Shown: piece by piece, positions 7,931 through 14,116 of the stretch
Numbering within the stretch: position 1 is the stretch's first letter
Layout of the letters: each line of letters begins with the position of its first letter
Assembly (NCBI GenBank): GCA_900756945.1
Contig: CAAELZ010000036.1
Location: forward strand, 1 to 18,750
Length of the DNA stretch: 18,750 nt
From: an uncultured Collinsella sp.
Lineage (GTDB): Bacteria > Actinomycetota > Coriobacteriia > Coriobacteriales > Coriobacteriaceae
Reading direction: 5' to 3'
Position numbers and translations under genes: made by a program
The notes under the pieces: generated by a model
The model's database searches: none
Told to the model about the DNA's origin: nothing
The model's input: the letters and a program-made list of their open reading frames with translations, nothing else

Positions 7931-7979
7931 TAGAAAAATGGTCGGGCGCTCTTAAACAAAACGGAGCACCCGACCATTT
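7931..7979 (-). terminator. Intrinsic terminator of the CarD-like gene
   Basis: A 15-bp stem with one mismatch (arms 7936-7950 and 7965-7979, 14-nt loop). Read on the - strand it is followed by a run of T (complement of GAAAAA at 7933-7938). It lies 24 bases beyond repeat copy 3, in the same order (stop, repeat, terminator) seen after proA and the HD gene. Confidence 0.8.
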
Positions 7980-8003
7980 ACTGATTGTTTGTTGATGTTT
8001 GGC

Positions 8004-8047
8004 CAGATAGAACCTGCCAAAATAAACCTGTCCCTTTTTGGCAGGTT
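8004..8047 (-). repeat. 44-bp palindromic repeat, copy 3 (overlaps stop of the CarD-like gene)
   Basis: On the - strand this copy begins with the AA of the CarD-like gene's TAA stop. It has perfect 12-bp arms AACCTGCCAAAA / TTTTGGCAGGTT around the AGGGACAGGTTTA centre, then CTATCTG. It is the copy with the best-preserved palindrome and is inverted relative to copies 1 and 2 on the chromosome, but identically placed relative to its own gene. Confidence 0.87.
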
Positions 8048-8531
8048 AGTTGAGGGCGGCTTGGGCTAGGCGGGCTTCGGCGTCCTCTTCGGTGACGCCC
8101 AGGGCCACGGCGAACTCCTCAATGGAGCGGCGCTTGGCCTCCTTGAGTACGCGCATGTAGTAAGAGCTGGGCTTTTTATCAGCTTCCTCGGCCTGGCGAA
8201 TGCGGTGCATCATGGTCTTTGCCACGCGGACCGTCTCGGGCGCGCCCAGCTTGAGCTGCTGCTTAAAGTGCGTCTCCTCAAGCGAGCTGTTACGCTCGGT
8301 AAAGGTGTCGCACTCCAGCTCGTCATAGTGGCTCAGCAGGTGCTCGGCATCTTGCTGGGAGATGGCGGCATGCAAACGATCGGCCTGCGCCACGGGGTAC
8401 ATGAGGATCGTCTGCGCATGTCCCTGCTTGGTCTCGAGCAACAGCATGGGCTGCGGCGTGTCGTCCCTAAAACCGACGACGGTGCAGACTCCCTGACCCG
8501 GATGAATGACGTGTTGACCGATTGAGAACAT
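8046..8531 (-). CDS. CarD/CdnL-family RNA polymerase-binding transcription regulator
   Basis: Proteins of this family bind the beta subunit of RNA polymerase and stabilise open promoter complexes, notably at rRNA promoters in actinobacteria. The 161-residue product has the N-terminal CarD/TRCF-like RNAP-interaction domain at about 1-58, with typical start MFSIGQHVIHPGQGVCTV, and a helical C-terminal half (about 60-161) with basic residues, e.g. YYMRVLKEAKRRSIEEFA, as expected for the DNA-contacting domain. Size matches the family (about 160). The ATG at 8531 has GGAGGT close upstream. The gene is read divergently from argS, with 342 bp between them, and ends in repeat copy 3. A 16-bp inverted repeat lies 15 bp before the start codon. 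Several CarD-like paralogues may exist in such genomes, so I give no gene symbol. Confidence 0.88.
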   Translation of the reverse strand: MFSIGQHVIHPGQGVCTVVGFRDDTPQPMLLLETKQGHAQTILMYPVAQADRLHAAISQQDAEHLLSHYDELECDTFTERNSSLEETHFKQQLKLGAPETVRVAKTMMHRIRQAEEADKKPSSYYMRVLKEAKRRSIEEFAVALGVTEEDAEARLAQAALN

Positions 8532-8545
8532 GCTACCTCCAACTT

Positions 8546-8561
8546 ATACGAATTTACGTAT
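8546..8561. promoter_or_regulatory. Small inverted repeat before the CarD-like gene
   Basis: ATACG and CGTAT are separated by AATTTA (16 bp in all), 15 bp upstream of the CarD-like start codon. It is short and could be an operator, a promoter element or chance. Confidence 0.25.
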
Positions 8562-8862
8562 GTCTAGAATAACACGCTGACGTGCGCAAACCCTTACTTT
8601 ATGCAGGAAAAGCACACAATTCTGATAGGTAAGAGTATTCGATAACAGACGCAGCTCATTCACACCTTTATGCATTTTCAACGCCTGCATAATCTGCAGG
8701 CAGACCGGCATCTTTGAGTGACTCCATGCAAGCTGTAGTCATTTTTGTGCATATGCAATATCTATTAGCTTTACCCTGCGACAGTGCCCGTCGCTTGTGA
8801 TAGAGTGCTACAAACTCTGGCTTTTGCCCTACGAGTGACCAAGAGCTCGGGGGCTTTAACAC
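8562..8862. other. Divergent intergenic region between the CarD-like gene and argS
   Basis: No credible gene is visible. The region is AT-rich compared with its flanks and should hold both divergent promoters. It contains a perfect 7-bp hairpin GCCTGCA-TAATC-TGCAGGC (8683-8701) without a U-run, and a 10-bp palindrome TGCATATGCA (8748-8757). I found no T-box specifier or antiterminator sequence before argS. A 64-codon frame on the - strand (8668-8862) has no ribosome site or family resemblance and is not called. Confidence 0.5.
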
Positions 8863-8873
8863 AAGGAGGATCT

Positions 8874-10727
8874 ATGCCCGAGAAGATTGAAGAGCTGGTA
8901 CGCGCTGCGCTTGCTGCGGCCCAGGAGGCCGGCGACCTTTCCGCATTTGAACTTGACGATTGCGCTATCGAGCGACCGGCTGACACTTCTCATGGCGAGT
9001 GGACCTCTACCATGGCCCTGAAGTCCGCCAAGCTGGCCCACTGCGCCCCGCGCAAGATCGCCGAGGTCATCGTTGCCCATATGCCCGAGGACCCCGCGAT
9101 CGAGAAGGTCGAGATCGCAGGCCCCGGCTTCATCAACTTCTACCTCTCCGTTGCCGTCAAGAATGCCATCTTTGGCGAGGCTCGCGAGAAGGGCATGGAC
9201 TTCGCTAAGTCCAACGTCGGTGGTGGCCTGAAGACCCAGGTCGAGTTCGTTTCCGCCAACCCCGTCGGCCCCATGCACATCGGCCACGGCCGCTGGGCCG
9301 CGCTGGGCGATTCGCTCTGCCGCGTTATGGACCACGCCGGCTATGAGATCCAGCGTGAGTTCTACATCAATGACCACGGCTCTCAGATGAACACCTTCGG
9401 CAACTCCATCAGCACGCGCTATATGCAGCTTGCCGACATCATCGCCAAGCAGGGCGTTGATATCGACGAGGCTCACAAGCTGCTGATCGCCGACCGTGAC
9501 GCCTTTGTTGCCGACGAGAACGACGAGCACCCCGAGACCCATCCGTATCAGGACAACTTTGCCGAGACCTTGGGCAAGGACTCTTACGGCGGCGACTACA
9601 TCATCGACGAGGCCGCCGAGTTCTGGCGCACCGACGGCGACAAGTGGGTCGACGCCGATCCGCAGGAGCGTATGGAGAGCTTCCGTGAGCGCGGCTACGT
9701 GAAGATGGTCGACAACATGCGCGACCTCTGCCACGCCGTCAACTGCGACTTTGACCGTTGGTACTCCGAGCGCTCGCTGTATGTGAAGGACACCGAGGGC
9801 GAGACCGCCGGCACCTCCGCCGTCGACCGCGCTTTTGAGAAGCTCGACAAGATGGGCTACCTCTACACCAAGGACGGCGCCCTGTGGTTCCGCTCCACCG
9901 ATCTGGGCGACGACAAGGACCGCGTCCTGATCAAGTCCGACGGCGAGTACACCTACTTCGCCTCCGACGTCGCCTATCACTGGGATAAGTTCCAGCGCGT
10001 CGACCACGTCATCGACATCTGGGGCGCCGACCACCACGGTTACATCGAGCGCGTCCGCTGCGTCTGCGACGCTCTGGGTTACCCCGGCAAGTTCGAGGTT
10101 CTACTGGGCCAGCTCGTCAACCTGCTGCGTAACGGCAAGCCCGTCCGTATGTCCAAGCGCAAGGGCACCATGGTGACCCTTCAGGAGCTCGTCGACGAGG
10201 TTGGCTCCGATGCCGCTCGCTACACGCTCATCTCCAAGAGCTCCAACCAGATGGTCGACTTCGACATCGAGGCCGTTAAGAAGCGCGACAACTCCAACCC
10301 GGTCTATTACGTGCAGTATGCTCACGCCCGCGTGTGCTCCATCCTGCGCCGTGCCGCCGACGTTACCGCCGAGCAGGCCGACGAGATGGGCATGAAGGCC
10401 GTTGCCGCCAAGGCCATCGGTGAGAACGTCGATTACTCGCTGCTGACCGACCCGACCGAGCTCGCCCTTTCGCGCAAGCTCAACGAGCTCACCGACCTGA
10501 TCGCCAGCTGTGCTCGCGATCGCGCCCCGTTCCGTCTGACCCACTTTGCCGAGGAACTCGCCGGTGACTTCCACAGCTTCTACGCTGCCTGCCAGGTGCT
10601 GCCGAGCGAGGGCCGTCCCGTCGACCCCGAGCTTTCGCGTGCCCGTCTGGCCGCTTGCGATGCCGTCCGCGTGACGCTCGCCCTGGTGCTCACCCTCGTT
10701 GGCGTTTCCGCGCCCGAGCAGATGTAA
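8874..10727 (+). CDS. argS: Arginyl-tRNA synthetase
   Basis: The enzyme charges tRNA-Arg with arginine using ATP. The 617-residue class I synthetase shows an N-terminal tRNA-binding extension (about 1-115), then the catalytic core with FVSANPVGPMHIGHGRW, where the HIGH signature is residues 135-138. A KMSKS-like VRMSKRKGT follows near 424-432, and a C-terminal DALR anticodon-binding domain with NPVYYVQYAHARVCSILRR ends in TLVGVSAPEQM. The open frame extends to 8784, but the ATG at 8874 is preceded by AAGGAGG (8863-8869) at ideal spacing. Codon use is strongly biased to GC-ending codons, consistent with high expression. The gene stands alone, divergent from the CarD-like gene. Its stop is followed by a palindrome (10726-10754) and a terminator (10774-10806). 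Confidence 0.96.
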   Translation: MPEKIEELVRAALAAAQEAGDLSAFELDDCAIERPADTSHGEWTSTMALKSAKLAHCAPRKIAEVIVAHMPEDPAIEKVEIAGPGFINFYLSVAVKNAIFGEAREKGMDFAKSNVGGGLKTQVEFVSANPVGPMHIGHGRWAALGDSLCRVMDHAGYEIQREFYINDHGSQMNTFGNSISTRYMQLADIIAKQGVDIDEAHKLLIADRDAFVADENDEHPETHPYQDNFAETLGKDSYGGDYIIDEAAEFWRTDGDKWVDADPQERMESFRERGYVKMVDNMRDLCHAVNCDFDRWYSERSLYVKDTEGETAGTSAVDRAFEKLDKMGYLYTKDGALWFRSTDLGDDKDRVLIKSDGEYTYFASDVAYHWDKFQRVDHVIDIWGADHHGYIERVRCVCDALGYPGKFEVLLGQLVNLLRNGKPVRMSKRKGTMVTLQELVDEVGSDAARYTLISKSSNQMVDFDIEAVKKRDNSNPVYYVQYAHARVCSILRRAADVTAEQADEMGMKAVAAKAIGENVDYSLLTDPTELALSRKLNELTDLIASCARDRAPFRLTHFAEELAGDFHSFYAACQVLPSEGRPVDPELSRARLAACDAVRVTLALVLTLVGVSAPEQM

Positions 10728-10754
10728 CCTGCGGGTCATTTGACCGTGTAGGTT
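10726..10754 (+). repeat. Palindrome overlapping the argS stop codon
   Basis: Starting with the AA of the argS TAA stop, AACCTGCGGGTCA and TGACCGTGTAGGTT form an imperfect inverted repeat around TT. The outer AACCTgC/AGGTT ends and the stop-codon location match the 44-bp repeats, but the centre differs (no GGGACAGG), so it is at best a distant relative. Confidence 0.5.
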
Positions 10755-10773
10755 TGGTTTAACTGAGCCCTAT

Positions 10774-10806
10774 AAGCCCGATCTCCCACGGAGGTCGGGC
10801 TTTTTT
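10774..10806 (+). terminator. Intrinsic terminator after argS
   Basis: An 11-bp stem AGCCCGATCTC / GAGGTCGGGCT (10775-10785 and 10791-10801) with one T-G wobble, a 5-nt loop and six T residues at 10801-10806. Confidence 0.9.
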
Positions 10807-10851
10807 CGCAAATGCCGACGTATTGACGAATTTGGAACTGCTGGAAATACG

Positions 10852-11001
10852 AAACTATGCCGGTTTACTACGATGAATTGGGAATTTCCAACCACGCCGG
10901 CTTTTCGCAAAAAAGCGCAAGGCATCTACCTGCGGTTTTAGTTCAACATGTTTCGGAGTGGTCGCGGTTGATCGATTCGTCGTAGTAAACCGCCATAGTT
11001 T
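10852..11001. repeat. 150-bp extended imperfect palindrome between argS and rho
   Basis: Outer arms of 27 bp (10852-10878 and 10975-11001) match in inverted orientation with two mismatches. They carry the word GGTTTACTACG. A second matching pair lies inside (10890-10900 with 10953-10963, about 8 of 11) and a third nearer the centre (10911-10919 with 10931-10939, 8 of 9), all centred near 10926. No gene fits. It could be a non-autonomous mobile repeat, a long hairpin RNA or a DNA structure. Multi-copy status is unknown from this window. Confidence 0.6.
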
Positions 11002-11029
11002 TGGCGGAGGCAGTCTGATTTGTGGGTGG

Positions 11030-11056
11030 TAGACCAAAGAGTGTCCCTTTTGACTA
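11030..11056 (-). repeat. REP-like palindrome with GGGAC core upstream of rho
   Basis: TAGACCAAAG (11030-11039) and CTTTTGACTA (11047-11056) are inverted repeats with 8 of 10 matches. On the - strand the core reads AAAAGGGACAC, close to the CAAAAAGGGACAGG of the 44-bp repeat. It may be a degenerate member of the same class. Confidence 0.4.
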
Positions 11057-11085
11057 GTCGTTTAAGAACGCCCCCAATGACTAAG

Positions 11086-11113
11086 TTGCAGGTGGCGGCG
11101 GTTGTGTTACACT
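11086..11113 (+). promoter_or_regulatory. Probable rho promoter
   Basis: TTGCAG (11086-11091) and TACACT (11108-11113) are spaced by 16 bp, with TG one base before the -10 box (extended -10). The predicted start near 11120 leaves a leader of about 137 nt before the GTG at 11257. rho leaders are self-regulated in some bacteria, but nothing here proves it. Confidence 0.6.
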
Positions 11114-11256
11114 AACGCTGCGTAGTTGACGCAATCATCTCGATACAGATCAATGATGTCCGTCGTTTTGAACGGAACTAGACTGTTTAGCCGCCCTGAA
11201 GGTTTATGCAGGGAGCATGTGATCACAGGGCTTGAAAAGAAAGTTGAGCAAACACT

Positions 11257-13803
11257 GTGTCTGATCAACAGCAAGAAAACGAAATAACGACGACGCAAGC
11301 CGCTCCCGCTGCACCGGTTGCGTCGGACCAGGTCGCGGCGCCCGCGCAAGCCTCGGCTCCCGAGACGCCTAAGGCTGCTTCGACGCCTGCGCCTGCAACT
11401 GGTGAGGAGGCTGCTCCGGCAAAGCCCAAGCTCGCGCGCCGCACGGCCAAGCCTGCCGCTGACGGCGAGGAGGTCACCAAGCCCAAGCGCCGTACCACGC
11501 GCACGACGCGCGCCAAGCGCACCGTTGCAGCTGACTCCTCGGCGCCGATTTCCGATGAGGTCGCGCAGGCACGTGCGTTGGCGCAGATTAGCGAGGCTCA
11601 GGTGGTGCGCGCCCGCCGTCGTGCTGCCGAGCGCGAGGCCGCGGCTCTGACCGAGCTTGCAGCTCCGTCTGTGCCCGAGACGCCTGCCGCCATCGAGACC
11701 CCTGCCGCCGACCTGCCGACCGAGAAGCCGGCACCGCGCACACGCCGCCGCACGGCTGCTAAGGCCGAGCAAGTTGCGGAACAGGTAGCCCCCGAGCTCA
11801 CTGAGGCTTCGGTCCGTTCCGCGGCAGGGGAGGGCACATTGCCTGTTGAGCCCGCTGCGCCTGTCGAGGCCAACGAAGTTCCCGTTGTCGATCCGGCTTT
11901 GCGCCCGCACCGTCGCGGTCGCAAGCCCAAGGCCTTTGTCGAGGCAGAGAAGGCCGCAGCAGCAGCCGCCGCCGCTCGGGATGCTGCGGCGACCGCCGAG
12001 TCTGCAACCGCTGCCGATGCACCCGTCCAGGATGCTACGACTTCCGAGGCCGCTCCCGCCGATGCCGAGCCCGCCGACGTCCGTCCCGGTCGCAGCCGTC
12101 GTACTGCTGCTAAGCGCACGTCCAAGGCCAAGGCTGCCAAGAAGGGTGCGTCCGAGGATTCTGCCGAGACGACCGCCGATGCGTCGACTGATGTCGCCAA
12201 GGCCCAGGACGTCGAACAGCCTGCGTCCGAGAAGCCCAAGCGCGGTCGTAAGAAGTCCGTTAAGGCCAAGGCGTCCGAGCAGCAGGATGTCGAAGCGCAG
12301 GTTGATTCTGGCGCCGAGGCCAATGACGCCGCCGCGGCCAATGTTGGCACCGCCGCAACCGATGGTGCCGCCCCCGCTGAGGGCGAAGACGGCACTCGTC
12401 CCAACCGTCGCCAGCACAAGCGCAACGACGAGCGCAACGAGCGTAAGGACGACCGCAACAACGACCGTCGCAACCGCCAGCGCGATCGCAAACAGCGCAA
12501 CAAGGAGCGTAATGCCGCTCCCACCGAGCCCACGCTTTCGCGCGAGGAACTCGCGGCCATGAAGGTCGCTGAGCTGCGCGAGAAGGCTAAGGAGTTCGAG
12601 ATCGAGACGACCGGCAAGAAGAAAGCCGAGCTCGTCGAGGAGATCTACGTCACCGCCGCGAAGGCCGAGGGCTTCCGCGACATCAAGGGCATTCTGCAGA
12701 TTCGCCCGGATAGCTCCGGCATCATCCACGCCCATGGCTACATGAAGTCCAACGACGACGCCTTCGTGCCCGCCTACCTCATCCGCTCCGCGCGCCTGCG
12801 CACGGGCGACGTCATCGAGGGCTCGCTGCGTCCTTCGCGCGGCGGCGACAAGCGCGCCGGCCTCGCCAAAATCACGACCGTCAACGGTCTGGACCCCGAG
12901 CAGATTCGCAACCGCCCCAAGTTCGGCGACCTCACCCCGGTCTATCCCAACGAGCCGCTGCGCATGGAGCACGGCAAGGACTCCATTACCGGTCGCGCCA
13001 TCGACATCGTGTCGCCGATCGGCAAGGGCCAGCGTGGCCTGATCGTGTCCCCGCCCAAGGCCGGCAAGACCACGATCCTCAAGAAGATCTGCCAGTCCAT
13101 CTCGATTAACAACCCCGAGGTGCACCTCATCTGCCTGCTCGTCGACGAGCGCCCCGAAGAGGTCACCGATATGCAGCGTTCCATCAAGGGCGAGGTTGTG
13201 GCGTCGACCTTCGATATGCCCGCCGACAACCACACTCGCGTGGCAGAGCTCGTCATCGAGCGCGCCAAGCGCATCGTGGAGCTGGGTGGCGACGTCGTGG
13301 TGGTGCTCGACTCCATCACGCGCCTCGCCCGCGCCTACAACTTGGCGGCGCCCGCCTCGGGCCGCATCCTTTCGGGCGGCGTCGATTCGGCGGCCCTATA
13401 TCCGCCCAAGCGCTTCCTGGGTGCAGCCCGCAATATCGAGAACGGTGGCTCGCTTACCATCCTGGCCTCTGCCCTCATCGACACCGGTTCCAAGATGGAC
13501 GAAGTCATCTTTGAGGAGTTCAAGGGCACCGGCAACATGGAGCTTAAGCTCGACCGCGACCTGGCCGACCGCCGCATCTTCCCGGCTATCGACCCCGTTG
13601 CCTCCGGTACGCGTAACGAGGATCTGTTGGTCGACGAGCAGATGCGTCCGTTTGTCTTTGGTCTGCGTCGCATTCTTGCCGGCATGAACAACACCGAGCG
13701 CGCGGCCGCATCGTTTATTAAGGGTCTTAAGGGCACCAACACGAACCAGGAGTTCCTGGTGCGTTCGGCCAAAAAACACAGCGACTACGAGCAGACGTTC
13801 TAG
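11257..13803 (+). CDS. rho: Transcription termination factor Rho with long disordered N-terminal extension
   Basis: Rho is a hexameric RNA-dependent ATPase that ends transcription at factor-dependent sites. This 848-residue protein is about twice the length of the E. coli form. Residues 1-425 are low-complexity Ala/Pro/Glu sequence with spaced Arg/Lys clusters, ending in an Arg/Asn/Asp-rich block (381-418). The usual domains follow: Rho N-terminal helix bundle from 426 (TLSREELAAMKVAELREKAK), the cold-shock-like RNA-binding fold with GILQIRPDSSGIIH, and the ATPase with P-loop SPPKAGKTT (598-606, Lys604). The Walker B VVVVLDSITRLARAY has Asp685, and the R-loop KGTGN is at 756-760. All catalytic parts appear intact. 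The start is GTG, chosen because MSDQQQENE begins right after the leader. The ribosome site (AAAGTTGAG) is weak and distant. The gene is monocistronic, with its own promoter and terminator. Confidence 0.95.
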   Translation: MSDQQQENEITTTQAAPAAPVASDQVAAPAQASAPETPKAASTPAPATGEEAAPAKPKLARRTAKPAADGEEVTKPKRRTTRTTRAKRTVAADSSAPISDEVAQARALAQISEAQVVRARRRAAEREAAALTELAAPSVPETPAAIETPAADLPTEKPAPRTRRRTAAKAEQVAEQVAPELTEASVRSAAGEGTLPVEPAAPVEANEVPVVDPALRPHRRGRKPKAFVEAEKAAAAAAAARDAAATAESATAADAPVQDATTSEAAPADAEPADVRPGRSRRTAAKRTSKAKAAKKGASEDSAETTADASTDVAKAQDVEQPASEKPKRGRKKSVKAKASEQQDVEAQVDSGAEANDAAAANVGTAATDGAAPAEGEDGTRPNRRQHKRNDERNERKDDRNNDRRNRQRDRKQRNKERNAAPTEPTLSREELAAMKVAELREKAKEFEIETTGKKKAELVEEIYVTAAKAEGFRDIKGILQIRPDSSGIIHAHGYMKSNDDAFVPAYLIRSARLRTGDVIEGSLRPSRGGDKRAGLAKITTVNGLDPEQIRNRPKFGDLTPVYPNEPLRMEHGKDSITGRAIDIVSPIGKGQRGLIVSPPKAGKTTILKKICQSISINNPEVHLICLLVDERPEEVTDMQRSIKGEVVASTFDMPADNHTRVAELVIERAKRIVELGGDVVVVLDSITRLARAYNLAAPASGRILSGGVDSAALYPPKRFLGAARNIENGGSLTILASALIDTGSKMDEVIFEEFKGTGNMELKLDRDLADRRIFPAIDPVASGTRNEDLLVDEQMRPFVFGLRRILAGMNNTERAAASFIKGLKGTNTNQEFLVRSAKKHSDYEQTF

Positions 13804-13842
13804 GTTGTCATCCACACGCAACGATAGTCATCAATGCGATAG

Positions 13843-13872
13843 AGGGTCGGGGCTTTGAGCCTCGGCCCTTTT
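13843..13872 (+). terminator. Intrinsic terminator after rho
   Basis: A 12-bp stem AGGGTCGGGGCT / AGCCTCGGCCCT (13843-13854 and 13858-13869) with two G-T wobbles and a 3-nt loop, followed by a short T run. Confidence 0.75.
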
Positions 13873-13951
13873 CCGTAGCGCCGCTCCGCGCTTATTTTTG
13901 ACCGTAAGACCGACGAGCAGCAGGTTTCCCGTTTCAATCCGACATCGTCGC

Positions 13952-13980
13952 TTGCAATCGGCAGGGCGGTTTCGCATAAT
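13952..13980 (+). promoter_or_regulatory. Probable promoter of the two-TM protein / VanZ-like pair
   Basis: TTGCAA (13952-13957), a 17-bp spacer, and CATAAT (13975-13980) make a good housekeeping-type promoter. The leader to the ATG at 14117 is about 130 nt and contains a small GGGGC-ATA-GCCCC hairpin (14038-14050). Confidence 0.65.
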
Positions 13981-14116
13981 AGCTTTTAAGCTTCGCGACG
14001 GAAAACGCAGATGAAACGAACCATATACCGTTGCTTTGGGGCATAGCCCCGCTTCATCTTCTCTCGCGCAGCCAACTGAATGATGCGATTTGGGTGCTGG
14101 AAGATGGGGAGAGCTC

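Larger units (their letters stand above)
6759..8047. mobile_element. Candidate REP/RAYT cassette: transposase gene bracketed by inverted repeat copies
   Basis: Copy 2 (+) and copy 3 (-) of the 44-bp repeat bound a 1.29-kb segment with a single Y1 transposase gene. Base composition inside, and especially at 7690-7930, is visibly more AT-rich than in the flanking genes. No target-site duplication can be read at the ends, as expected for HUH-type enzymes. The segment fills the gap between two convergent genes. Whether the whole unit has moved as one, or only the repeats spread, is inference. Confidence 0.5.

Noticed and set aside
8562..8873. T-box riboswitch upstream of argS
   Set aside because: No conserved antiterminator motif (AGGGTGGNACCGCG type) or terminator hairpin with a U run was found before the ribosome site.
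14011..14046. Possible 11-codon leader peptide before the two-TM protein gene
   Set aside because: It has no proper ribosome site and no run of regulatory codons. A short frame of this size is expected by chance.
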